Below are positions 1 through 9,755 of a stretch of DNA of 64,000 bases, piece after piece. This DNA is from Scheffersomyces stipitis CBS 6054 (Eukaryota > Ascomycota > Pichiomycetes > Serinales > Debaryomycetaceae). How positions within the stretch are numbered: the first letter of the stretch is position 1; each line of letters opens with the position of its first letter. The stretch lies in the NCBI RefSeq assembly GCF_000209165.1, contig NC_009044.1:1-64000 (forward strand), in the 5' to 3' direction. The position numbers and the translations under genes are program-made. The notes under the pieces were generated by a model. The model was given only the letters and a program-made list of their open reading frames with translations, ran no database searches and had not been told where the DNA came from.

Positions 1-236
1 ACCGCAAGACGTGAAAAGATCCATACCGCAAGACGTGAAAAGATCCATACCGCAAGACGTGAAAAGATCCATACCGCAAGACGTGAAAAGATCCATACCG
101 CAAGACGTGAAAAGATCCATACCGCAAGACGTGAAAAGATCCATACCGCAAGACGTGAAAAGATCCATACCGCAAGACGTGAAAAGATCCATACCGCAAG
201 ACGTGAAAAGATCCATACCGCAAGACGTGAAAAGAC
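1..236. repeat. telomere-type 24-bp tandem array
   Basis: Nine perfect copies of a 24-bp unit (it begins ACCGCAAGACGTGAAA and ends GATCCAT) fill bases 1-216. A tenth copy keeps its first 19 bases, then diverges at 236. The array starts at the first base of the window, the strand shown is the C/A-rich one expected 5' at a left chromosome end, and everything inward for 23 kb is subtelomere-like. Related yeasts use homogeneous 16-25 bp telomere units, so I infer a telomere or a telomere-proximal array. I do not recall this exact unit from the literature. The apparent 8-residue repeat protein in one frame exists only because 24 is a multiple of three. Confidence 0.75.
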
Positions 237-765
237 CCGTGCCGCTATTATACATCCGTGCCGCAACTATTAACTCACACCCCTTCGGTCACGTTATATC
301 CTATTTGGGTCGCCTCAATTAACTTCCGTGCCTCAACCAATAGCACGCATCAGTGGTCACGTTATGTCCTGCCCGTGCAACAATCCTAATATCTCGTATC
401 TTTGGTCACGTTATGTCCTATTTTGGGAGTGTTAAATACAGGACTGTTGGTCGAACTGATCTAACCATATCTCCGCTGCAGCAATAGATACGAATCTTGT
501 CAGGTCACGTGAAAGACGCTTTTTCCGCGAATCGGTGCAGGTCTGCTGCGAAGAATGTCGTAGCTCACATTCCTTCCTCGCATAGAATACCGCAATACTT
601 ATGAAAATGAGATAACATAGACCCTAGGAATGTCCAGCTATTGAGGACTATGAATTGTTCATTCCTTATATCTTCTTATATTATGTTATTCCCTAAAAAT
701 CAAGAATATCCCCCTTCAAATGAACCATACTTTGTTTAATTATAAACTTTAATAATTTTTTCAAA
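237..765. repeat. subtelomeric repeat block, unit 1
   Basis: No gene. The stretch nearest the telomere array has short repeats of CCGTGCC(G/T)CAAC near 237, 256 and 325. Then come three copies of GGTCACGTTATGTCCTATTT or close variants at 287, 355 and 404, and an exact GTCACGTG octamer (Cbf1/CDEI consensus RTCACRTG) at 504-511. Bases 530-600 match the start of the Cys-rich open frame at 16708-17052 but are broken by a stop. The same order of elements recurs at 8502-8830 and, shortened, at 16535-16800, so this is the head of a tandem subtelomeric unit. Confidence 0.7.
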
Positions 766-1878
766 CTTTGGGGATCTCGCCTCTCTTTTATACCTCTCAG
801 ATCTCATTTTGGTAATACACGCACATCAAATGCGCCTATACTTGTATCCACGTCTATATTGACTGCACATAATTCCCTGTCAATCAATTCTACTCATGTG
901 ATTCTAAATGGATAATCCTCCCTCCAAATTCACAACAACTCAATAAAATACAACCCAATATAATACAATATCACTTTCACATTAATCCTACATCATGATA
1001 TCCACAATAACTAACATTAAATATCCATATTCTTACAATCTTAACTTTTCCCTTACCTTTATTACTTCTCTCAATTTTCTTGTATACAGAGATGTACTGA
1101 TTGTCTTTCTGGAAAGAATGTGAAAAATAATATAAAAATATTTATTGCTGCAAAAAATTCCACTTACACTAAAAGTAGTACCATTTGAAAACCCTCATTA
1201 AATCAAGAAAGAATTCATCACATTTGAATCTTACAAAATTCTAATGCTCTAATGATAACCATTTAGAATATGGTCACATAGTTCTTGGTCACATGACACA
1301 ACACACTAATATTGGAGCCCAAATGTCTTTAATGTTGTTAGTGCACGAACATTAATCCTGCACCAGTTAAGAGTATCGTCAGAGAATGTTCATTACAATC
1401 CTACTTAGGGCGGTTATGGACATACACTCTGATTAAAGGGATCCCATTGGACAGTTGAAAACCAGTGAAAAATTTTCAAGATGGACTCTGCCTTGCGACA
1501 GGCCCTATATTTAAATTGTAGCGACTAGCCACGTCTTGGTTCATCGATCGGAACAAACAACGAGCCACCTAGGTTCATCGATCGAAAAACTAGGTTCATT
1601 GATAGGAATAAATAGACAGCGAGAAGAGAAGGTTTAAGATTAGGCACATTTTTTAACGTCAACATTACAATTCTGCAAGTAATTTATGTATTATTCCCGA
1701 TTAGGTGAATTCCCTAAACTCTTTGTATATATGGCCCAAAATCCCACTTTTCTGCTTTATTTTATTAATAATCAATCTCTTTTATAATTGAAACAGTGGC
1801 GACTTTAGTTACAACTTCAAGATCATCCTCCAGACCTTCCTGTGTTCAAATTAGTTAGTAACGTATACTAAAAGTAGA
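766..1878 (+). promoter_or_regulatory. conserved leader of giant gene 1
   Basis: About 1.1 kb from the shared GGGGATCTCGCCTCTCTTTT stretch to the ATG. It aligns almost throughout with 17127-18224 (unit 3), in part with 9061-9755 (unit 2), and with an orphan copy at 26165-26710. A TATA-like GTATATATGG lies at 1725-1734, about 150 bp before the ATG. Conservation of a long non-coding leader across all units suggests it was duplicated with the gene and may hold the promoter. No ORF of interest is present. Confidence 0.6.
1538..1605. repeat. GGTTCATCGATCG triple repeat upstream of giant gene 1
   Basis: Two exact copies of GGTTCATCGATCG at 1538-1550 and 1572-1584 and a degenerate third at 1593-1605. 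Each exact copy contains the overlapping palindromes ATCGAT and CGATCG. The same set occurs at 17881-17948 upstream of gene 3 and is absent upstream of gene 2. It could be an operator-like cluster about 0.3 kb before the ATG, but no binding factor is known to me. Confidence 0.5.
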
Positions 1879-4800
1879 ATGAATACTCAAGCACCAGGCT
1901 ATTCAAGTCATAATCCAATAACTTTGGATCTGGGTCTGGACCTGGACCTGGACCAGAACTTCGAAGATGCTCTAGACGACTTCAGCCAAGTAGATATCAA
2001 ATGCGAAAACTCCAATCTCGTTTCTACCGATGAGCATATTTGGTCGAGCCCTCAATCGTTTAGACGGAGCCTGCCATGTTCTTCAATGCAATCTACTCCA
2101 GCGAGGACAAATGTCAAAGACGAACTTGACTACTTGGCCAAAAATTACTTTGTGTTTGTTGAGTCTCTAGGATACTTCTATCTGGAAAAAAGGCATTATT
2201 TTATCTCTTCGGATTCGAAATATGCCAGCTCCAAATTATATATAAAGTCAAAGCAAAGATTTCTTGACCTCATTAGCAAACTAACAAAACAATCACCTTA
2301 TTACAACCAAATAGAACGCGAGTCAAATATTGTGAATGTGGCTACCATTCCAAGCCCTATCCCTGGCATTGAAGCCGAAGAATTTGCCTTCTGTGATTCC
2401 TGTAAGTACACCAGAAACATTGGTCACCTCCCAGTGAAATGTGCAAGTCATGGATACATGAGAAGGGGAGAAGGCTATAGAGTGGAACTGGGGGGTTTCT
2501 TTCTATTGAAGGAATTCCCACGTATGCCTTCTTTACCTGCTACTCCTCCACCAAGCACTCCAAATGTGACTGCCCTGAGTCCAACCATACCTTGCTCTTC
2601 TCCCATCCATCGTCGATCTCGCTTCACCAATAGAGACTTAGAAGTAGAATACAAGGGCCCTCTTATCACCAAAATCTGTGTGAGAGAATCTGAGAATATG
2701 ACCGCTGATGCCTTTTTGCAAAAATACGCCAATATCATATACATTCCTGATATGGGGTTGTACTGGCACGAACATGAACGTGTGTTTTTGGATAGAAACT
2801 CCGAAATTGTTCACAACTCGTTGTCTTCTATCATTGACAAATGCAAGTTTCTTGAAACACACATGCATGCAGTAATGCTGAATTCCTACTACTGGTTTTT
2901 GTTAGCCAGCCCTAATACGCTGTCCGAGGTACAAATATGTCTTGAATGGTTGAAAGAACCCCTACATGGCTTATCACCTTCAAAGATCCAGTACTGCCCT
3001 AATTGTATCAATTCGGCTATCATCGATGACCATTGTGATGTCGATAACCTTAATGTTCTAACTGGGATGGGATACAGAATGGAGCTGGGGACTATTTTCT
3101 TATTAGCACTGGGTGGAGGAATGACAGACATTTTGGAAGATCAACGAGAGGAGGCTCCCGATCTCGAATATTATGCCTCTGATTCTGGTGCTGTCTTCCT
3201 GAGCGATGAACAAGAAGCTGAGGGGTCAGTAGACTATGCTTCTGATATGGAAAATCTCACAGTAGATGGTCAAGAAGGTGACGAATTGACAGCAGTAAAT
3301 GGAGAATCTGAGTCGGATACTCTCTTAGAAGATGAAGTTCAAGAAGGTGACTTTAGATCATTTGACGATTCTTCTGATTCGGATAATCTCTTTGTAGATG
3401 ATGCACAAGAAGATGATGAAGAAATGATTGACATTGCAATAGATAATGATACTGAATCGGATAATGACGAATCAGACATTTCAGCTTATGATACCTCCGA
3501 TGATGGTCTTGATAATGAATATGAACCAGAAGCAGATTTATTATATGACGAAGAAACTGTTAGGATTTCCACTGTTAGTGGATGGTCTCAGTTAAAAAAG
3601 AAGGGTATTTGTCAAATTAACAATCTTCTTTGGCTGAGAGGACAACAACACTTCCTTGACATCACCTCCAGGGCTTTCAGGTCCTTTCTCATGGGAACAG
3701 TGTCAAATGCACAATATACCCAGATGTTGGAAGATGTTGAGGAATGGGTCGATCTTATGCCTCAGTACTATAGAATTCCAATAGATACCAAGGGTAGAAC
3801 ATTTGAAATTCTCCGTCCCTTTCCCAGGCTTCCTCCAAACATACATACGTACTGTTCGGAATGTGGCTTTGTAATAGGATTCAACGAGAACAATGAAAAC
3901 TTAAGAAGCTCTGCCCGTCATGCAAAGAATACTGGTCATGATAGATTCATCAGTCGAGAAGGGTATGCAATCAGGGCCGCAACGGGATTCAATCTCTTGG
4001 TAATATTGGGGTCAAGCGAATCAATCAGTACGTGCGAATCGGAGGATGGCGATTATGATGACGAAGATATTGTTATTCCTTCATTCGACGATGGACTGGG
4101 TTCACCAGTCACACACCCTGAATTCATAGTGGAGCCGTATTCCACAGACGAAGAGGCCAGCGACTACGAACAAGAACCTGAATCTCTTCCACCTCCATCC
4201 AAGGAAGAAGAAATCGAGGTCTCTGAACTATTGAGATACTCCCATGGGTTAGTTTACGATCCTATCTTCTACTTGTACTACTACATAACAGAAGAGCGGT
4301 ATGTTGACGTGAATTCAAAGTTTTTCAAAAACACATTGGAAGATATTGGTGACCACAAAAGCCGTATTCGAAACTTGGTGGACCGTGTCATTAGCACTCA
4401 AATCATTGACTCCAGCAAATTCGAGAAGAAAGTAACCAGAGGACACATCCACTGGGCCAAAGAATTGTCCAAAGTAGCTTACTCGAAGAAACTATGCTTT
4501 TGTAAACAATGCTATCAGATATTTAAAACAAAAACTGCGTTTTCCAGGCACAGGCGTGATTATGCGAGCATGGTCGGAAGAGAACATGCTGGTCATGACA
4601 CAAGTGCGGATTTCAAAGGATACCTTTTGGAGCGACCAAAGGGCCTCTACTATGCAATAGGTATTCCAGATGATGTTGCTGAAGCCGAAGCTGCAGCTAC
4701 TGTTGAAGAAATTACAGGTCTGAGTTCACAATGGGTTATGGGTGGGCCTGGGTGGACGGCGGAAGAATATGAAAGCAAAGTGAAATGGTTAGAGGTCAAG

Positions 4801-7800
4801 CTAGGTATGCTCCCCGACCAATTCTTGGCCAAGCACAACTACTTGCTAGTGAAGGAGCTTGGCTTATACTATGATTTCACGCAGAAGTGGTTCCGAAGTA
4901 TAACACACAGGTTGCTGAGGAAGGTCTTCTTTGCCGACTTAGTGCTGAGCGTGAGGAGTGAGTTAATATCCTACATGCTCCACAATATGGATAGAAAGTA
5001 TGAATACATGTTGGCACCCCGTCACCAGCAGCAAGTTGCCACTTTGCAAGCAGCAGTAAAATATGACGGTCCAGTGGTGGCGGTGGAAAATGGCAACGGA
5101 GAGCATCTCGATTTCGAGTTGGTAGATAACTGCATACAGCCAACTAAATACTACATGTGTCATGTGTGTAAGTTCATTGCCCACCACTCCAGCGTTACCG
5201 CTCATATCAAACAAGCCAAGCACCAACGAGAAGAGGGACCTGAAAAGCATGTTGTGTATGGTTACAGTGTTCGGAATGTAGAGGCCAAGACAAACTACTT
5301 CCGAATTCAACTGAACCTAGCCGCTGGGTTTCACGAACCAACAGATAGCTCTGCGGAATTGCAAATTGTAGATCCATTTTTATCCAGATACAAAGCGCAT
5401 GAGTATACAAAGTTCCGCTCATTTTTGAACATGGCTAATGACAAAAGATGGCCACGTTTGGTACAATTGTGCAAGAAATATGTAACGAAGAAAAGATTAG
5501 CTTTGAGTACCGGATCTTCTCTCTCAGCGCTCATCGATAACCCCAGGTTCTGTAGCACTCCAAACTCTGCCCTGCGATATGGACTCGCGCTAGCCAGATT
5601 CCTCTATGTTGCCATGAAAATGTGCGAGTTGAAGGAACACAAAGCAATGGAAGCGTTTGATCAAGTATTCTGTGCCAACAAAGAACAGGGATTACGAAGA
5701 TTTTTCGGTCAAATGAAGATATTTGGCGCGTTCTGGTTGTTGTCTCCGGTGCTAGTGTTGCAGGAAGACGACCTAAACTACATGGACGATATCTTTATGA
5801 GCAGTCTAATGGTGTGTCTTCTTGATGAAGGAGGAATAGGATTCAAAATTAAGTCGTACCGCTGCGATTTCTGCAGTGGCCTATCCTTTGCATTCAAATG
5901 TATAGCTGTGGACGTGATGAAAAAAGACAAGTCTTATGTCCATCCTTTTGTTGAGGATTGTAACAAGTCTGCTTCCATATCACTCAATTTCGGCCGATTT
6001 CGCAAGTTCAGTGCCGATGTACACTCGTTGAGTCCTCGAACATTTGGAAGGACCATGAACGTGCTACGTGTTGGAGACATAATAAGAATAAATACATTTG
6101 AAGTTGGACTCAACGACATCAAAAAATGGGTCTATGATGCCATTCAGCAATATGTACTTGAAGTCGAGGAACTTTTCGTGGACATCAACATCACGCCAAC
6201 TATGGCCATGCATGAGATGCTGGCAGCACAAAAACCAAGAGTTGTTGGAATGCCTCAAACTAGTTACAACTGGGATCAAAGGGACATCGACAGATGCTTG
6301 GAAATTAATCTGGTTGATAAGTATGATGTCAAAAGTCTTCAGTGTTTCCGTCGCCGACTCTCTAGATTGAACAACTATTTTTTTTGTATGATCTTGTTGA
6401 CGTGTGGGTCTCCGTATCGTTTAACGGAATTATACCTGGTTCTTATTCGTAACGAAGAAAGATTGGGAAGTAATGTATTTGTTGCTGATGGGATGCTTGG
6501 CCTCTTTACCAACAATGGAAAGAACAGTATGAAATATAGTCGAGAACGTCCTATTCTCAAGATGTTGCCCGAAGAGGTGTCAGAATGCTTGGCTCACTAT
6601 ATCTATTTTGTCCGGCCATTCGAATACACTCTTGTTGAATACCAAGAACAAACCGGTTCATTGAGCCTCACAGAGTTTAAGAAACTAAGTGATAAATACA
6701 AGCTCCATTTGTTCATGGGAGAGAAGGGAATCAAAAGCAGTACTACTCTTGGAAAATCGTTCCGTAAGTTCATAAATAAAACAACTCCAAAGCTTAGAGG
6801 AATCATGTACGGTGAAATAAGACAAGTGCTTTCATATTTTGTTGGGGCGAACGTCTCTGGGATGATTGGGTTACAGATCAAGATTGACAACACCCTTGCC
6901 GAACAGGCTGGGCATTCGTTTAGTAGGTTTGTCGAAAGTTATGCCACAAATAGAGATGGCTACAATCATGTCATGCTTCAAAGAATGAGAGACTGTCTGG
7001 CAGCCTGGCATACCTGTTTGGAGATGAGGACTCTTCAGATATTTACGCCTAGCATATTTACTAGGAACGAACCACCGAAATTGACAGGAGAGGAACTCTT
7101 GGAGGCAGGCAGAAAGATATTTGGACAACAGTTTAGGTTCAAGGAGGGCCAACAACAGGCCACATCGGATGTAGCTAATTGCTTCAGTATGATGGTGGCT
7201 ATTAATCTGGGAAAGACGACTTGTTGCATTATTGCGATGTTGGCAGAGCGTACTAACAGTCTTCGCCGGACCAATCGAGGTAAAAAGACTCACTGTGTTA
7301 CGATATTTGTGGTACCTTATATTTCTACACTCAACTCCACCATCCGCCAATTAACAGAAAATTTCAAGGTGCATACGTATGATGGTTCTGTTGGACAGGT
7401 CAACAATTATGATGTTCTTTTGATGCTGCTTGAAGACGGCCACCTTAGACATCTTGATTCGGTAGTCAGACATATTCAGTCTACTAATTATCGAGGCAAG
7501 ACCTATCTCCGCCGGGTGGTGGTTGATGATGCACATATTTTGCAAATGAAACAATACGTGATAGAAGGAAACAAAAATGTACCAATAGTATTTTTGACGT
7601 CATTCCTTTCACAGAAGGAAGACGATACGTTGAGTACATTATTTAATCTCGAATCCTTGGTGAGGGTGTCGTCACAGGAACCACTCTTGCCTCATAAAGA
7701 GTTCACTCTTTTCAAGAAGCCTAGTACCACGTCAATATGTCAGACGGTTATAGACAAAGTTAGGAGTTTGGGTTCGGCGCTTGTGCTTGTTCAATCTAAT

Positions 7801-8226
7801 GTAGATGTGTTATACTTGGAGCATGTATTGGATGAGGAGGATGTTCTATGTATAGGTATCTGTGGAGAACCGCAGAGTAGAACAGCAGCATTAAATAAGA
7901 TGGTGAGGGAGAATATCAAGGTAGTGGTTGCTACGGCACAAGCCATGGTGGGACTTGATGAGTTCGAAGCCAGAACCGTCTTGTTTGCATATTCAATTAA
8001 AGACCCGATAGAGTTGCTTGTTGGCAGTCAATTGAGCAGTGGGAAGGTAGAGATGGTGTTGTACAACACTAGTTCGTCTAAGTTTCAACGGGACTTATTG
8101 GACAGTTGTGTTAATATAATATTGATGAGACACATGCGGTTAACGGAAGAAAGCTGTTATGATGCTGGTAAGGAGCAGTGTCATTTTTGTGTCAACAAGA
8201 GAAGAAGATTAGAAGAAATTGGATGA
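1879..8226 (+). CDS. telomere-linked helicase-type protein, copy 1 (zinc fingers + recombinase-like + RecQ-like)
   Basis: Intact 2115-codon gene. Residues about 86-1135 hold five diverged modules, each with an aromatic-rich start (for example LGYFYLEK, MGLYWHEHE, LGLYYDFTQ), then CxxC, then a GY(R/A/S)x(E/R)-like end. First cysteines are near 172, 373, 659, 875 and 1094, and the last module is a C2H2 finger (C1094, C1097, H1109, H1115). An acidic Ser/Asp linker separates modules 2 and 3 (about 415-570). Residues 1165-1700 resemble a tyrosine recombinase: R1514 in GSPYRLTEL, K1548, R1648 in YGEIRQ, and GH1679 with Y1688 nine residues on, the classical spacing. Residues 1740-2115 resemble RecQ: GKT at 1778-1780, DDAH at 1883-1886, and Cys 2077, 2093, 2101, 2104. 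The first helicase motif lacks its usual glycines and the GRxGR motif is replaced by SQLSSGK, so ATPase activity is doubtful. The layout matches what I know of fungal telomere-linked helicases. Function is unproven. Confidence 0.8.
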   Translation: MNTQAPGYSSHNPITLDLGLDLDLDQNFEDALDDFSQVDIKCENSNLVSTDEHIWSSPQSFRRSLPCSSMQSTPARTNVKDELDYLAKNYFVFVESLGYFYLEKRHYFISSDSKYASSKLYIKSKQRFLDLISKLTKQSPYYNQIERESNIVNVATIPSPIPGIEAEEFAFCDSCKYTRNIGHLPVKCASHGYMRRGEGYRVELGGFFLLKEFPRMPSLPATPPPSTPNVTALSPTIPCSSPIHRRSRFTNRDLEVEYKGPLITKICVRESENMTADAFLQKYANIIYIPDMGLYWHEHERVFLDRNSEIVHNSLSSIIDKCKFLETHMHAVMLNSYYWFLLASPNTLSEVQICLEWLKEPLHGLSPSKIQYCPNCINSAIIDDHCDVDNLNVLTGMGYRMELGTIFLLALGGGMTDILEDQREEAPDLEYYASDSGAVFLSDEQEAEGSVDYASDMENLTVDGQEGDELTAVNGESESDTLLEDEVQEGDFRSFDDSSDSDNLFVDDAQEDDEEMIDIAIDNDTESDNDESDISAYDTSDDGLDNEYEPEADLLYDEETVRISTVSGWSQLKKKGICQINNLLWLRGQQHFLDITSRAFRSFLMGTVSNAQYTQMLEDVEEWVDLMPQYYRIPIDTKGRTFEILRPFPRLPPNIHTYCSECGFVIGFNENNENLRSSARHAKNTGHDRFISREGYAIRAATGFNLLVILGSSESISTCESEDGDYDDEDIVIPSFDDGLGSPVTHPEFIVEPYSTDEEASDYEQEPESLPPPSKEEEIEVSELLRYSHGLVYDPIFYLYYYITEERYVDVNSKFFKNTLEDIGDHKSRIRNLVDRVISTQIIDSSKFEKKVTRGHIHWAKELSKVAYSKKLCFCKQCYQIFKTKTAFSRHRRDYASMVGREHAGHDTSADFKGYLLERPKGLYYAIGIPDDVAEAEAAATVEEITGLSSQWVMGGPGWTAEEYESKVKWLEVKLGMLPDQFLAKHNYLLVKELGLYYDFTQKWFRSITHRLLRKVFFADLVLSVRSELISYMLHNMDRKYEYMLAPRHQQQVATLQAAVKYDGPVVAVENGNGEHLDFELVDNCIQPTKYYMCHVCKFIAHHSSVTAHIKQAKHQREEGPEKHVVYGYSVRNVEAKTNYFRIQLNLAAGFHEPTDSSAELQIVDPFLSRYKAHEYTKFRSFLNMANDKRWPRLVQLCKKYVTKKRLALSTGSSLSALIDNPRFCSTPNSALRYGLALARFLYVAMKMCELKEHKAMEAFDQVFCANKEQGLRRFFGQMKIFGAFWLLSPVLVLQEDDLNYMDDIFMSSLMVCLLDEGGIGFKIKSYRCDFCSGLSFAFKCIAVDVMKKDKSYVHPFVEDCNKSASISLNFGRFRKFSADVHSLSPRTFGRTMNVLRVGDIIRINTFEVGLNDIKKWVYDAIQQYVLEVEELFVDINITPTMAMHEMLAAQKPRVVGMPQTSYNWDQRDIDRCLEINLVDKYDVKSLQCFRRRLSRLNNYFFCMILLTCGSPYRLTELYLVLIRNEERLGSNVFVADGMLGLFTNNGKNSMKYSRERPILKMLPEEVSECLAHYIYFVRPFEYTLVEYQEQTGSLSLTEFKKLSDKYKLHLFMGEKGIKSSTTLGKSFRKFINKTTPKLRGIMYGEIRQVLSYFVGANVSGMIGLQIKIDNTLAEQAGHSFSRFVESYATNRDGYNHVMLQRMRDCLAAWHTCLEMRTLQIFTPSIFTRNEPPKLTGEELLEAGRKIFGQQFRFKEGQQQATSDVANCFSMMVAINLGKTTCCIIAMLAERTNSLRRTNRGKKTHCVTIFVVPYISTLNSTIRQLTENFKVHTYDGSVGQVNNYDVLLMLLEDGHLRHLDSVVRHIQSTNYRGKTYLRRVVVDDAHILQMKQYVIEGNKNVPIVFLTSFLSQKEDDTLSTLFNLESLVRVSSQEPLLPHKEFTLFKKPSTTSICQTVIDKVRSLGSALVLVQSNVDVLYLEHVLDEEDVLCIGICGEPQSRTAALNKMVRENIKVVVATAQAMVGLDEFEARTVLFAYSIKDPIELLVGSQLSSGKVEMVLYNTSSSKFQRDLLDSCVNIILMRHMRLTEESCYDAGKEQCHFCVNKRRRLEEIG

Positions 8227-8501
8227 TTTAATTTTTTTTTTTTCATAAATATATATTTAATTCTTGAACAGTTTGCATAAAATTGTAGAATAATTGTTAA
8301 AATAAAACAAATAAACCATTGTGTTGCGGACTGTATACAAACATGTACACCAAACGACAACATCAACGAATAGGTATACATGAGGCAAGGGAGAACGACA
8401 CGGTGCGACATCGGAAAGATCAACGGCATAATGTCGGACACATAGTTAAGGCATAGTTAATTCAGGCAGCGCGGGCAGCCCTAAAGGGCTACCCGCCCGT
8501 C
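8227..8501 (+). terminator. 3' region of giant gene 1 with GC hairpin
   Basis: An AT-rich 3' flank with a run of 12 T just after the stop ends in a strong hairpin at 8471-8496. Its arms are GCGGGCAGCCCT and AGGGCTACCCGC, with one mismatch and an AA loop. The whole stretch is identical to 16236-16510. The hairpin stands out in AT-rich surroundings and marks the exact point where identity between units 1 and 2 ends. It may be a 3' end signal or a recombination/end sequence of the unit. Confidence 0.5.
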
Positions 8502-9060
8502 TGGTCACGTTATATCCTATTTGGGTCGCCTCACTTAACTTCCGTGCCTCAACCAATATCTCGCATCAGTGGTCACGTTATGTCCTGCCCGTGCAACAAA
8601 CCAAAATCACATATCTTTGGTCACGTTACAAATGTCCTATTTGGGTCTGTTCCATACAGGACTGCTGGTCGAACTGATCTAACCATATCTCCGCTGCAGC
8701 AATAGATACGAATCTTGTCAGGTCACGTGAAAGACGCTTTTTCCGCGAATCGGTACAGGTCTACTGCGAAGAATGTCGTATGAGTTGGGATTCTTCTTTT
8801 TGCAGCAATCAAAATTATACGACTACCAGGTCACGTGCAGGCCACTTCCGGCCGGATAAATAGAACTAATGGGATAGATAGTGAGTTCTGACAAGGGATT
8901 CATGTATTGCAAAAACCTGTTTGGACAATTCAACCACCTCGTCTTACCGGATACATTGAATTATACAGTTACATGTTATTCTCTAATCATCTAGAATAAC
9001 CTCCTTCATTCGAATCATAAATAATTTGAATTATATCCATATAATCTATTTTCAAATTTT
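8502..9060. repeat. subtelomeric repeat block, unit 2
   Basis: Second copy of the block seen at 287-620. GGTCACGTTATATCCTATTT begins at 8503 with variants at 8571 and 8619. GTCACGTG octamers lie at 8722-8729 and 8830-8837. The small Cys-rich frame is cut after the GAAGAATGTCGTA motif near 8768-8780 and replaced by unrelated sequence. No gene. Confidence 0.65.
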
Positions 9061-9755
9061 GAGGATCTCGCCTCTCTTTTATACTTCTCATTTCTCATTT
9101 TTGGTATCCACACACAAATTGGCCAACTCTAAAATATATACTGTATATAATTTCCCTATTCATCAAATTTACGATTGAATACTAATAAATCTACCTCCCC
9201 CAAATCAAACAAGTACACAACTTAGAGTGACAATAGTACATTCACGCTAATCCCACATCGTGTTATCAGTGTTACCTAACTTAATTCTTGCATATTTTTA
9301 CAATCTTAGCTTTTTCCATATTTTAATCACTCTTCTCAATTACTTGTGAATAAGTACTACTTGTCTTTCTGAAAAGACTGCGAAAAATATTATAAAAATA
9401 TTAATTGCTGCAAAAAATTCCACCTGCACTAAAAGTAGTACCATTCGATAGCCCATCTTCTATAGATCAAGAATTCATGATCTTTCAGTCTTACAAAATC
9501 AAAAAGCTATTATTATAACAATATAAAATATGAACACATGGTCCTTGGTCACAAGACACAACACGAAAAGATTATTCCAAAAAGGGATTTTAAGTTTAGG
9601 CTCTTCGCGTCAAAGTTACAATCAACAAACAATACATGTTTTTATCCCGATTAGGAGTATTGTCTAGAATCTTCATATAAATGGCCCGAATTCTCTTAAT
9701 TCTGCTTTCGAATAACTATATTTTAATAGTCAATCTCTTTTAAAGTCAATCAGTA
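9061..9755 (+). promoter_or_regulatory. leader of giant gene 2
   Basis: Shortened and diverged version of the leaders at 766-1878 and 17127-18224. It keeps GAGGATCTCGCCTCTCTTTT at 9060-9079 and a TATA-like CATATAAATGG at 9674-9684, about 80 bp before the ATG. It lacks the roughly 330-bp segment carrying the CGATCG repeats. Confidence 0.5.

Noticed and set aside
1..236. CRISPR-like direct repeats
   Set aside because: The units are contiguous with no unique spacers, and the window is eukaryotic.
11..322. 103-codon frame of 8-residue repeats (KRSIPQDV)
   Set aside because: It starts on GTG and is a by-product of a 24-bp repeat that is a multiple of three.
1879..8226. Saccharomyces Y'-type helicase
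   Set aside because: The zinc modules, recombinase-like core and C-terminal Cys cluster fit the telomere-linked RecQ type, not Y'.
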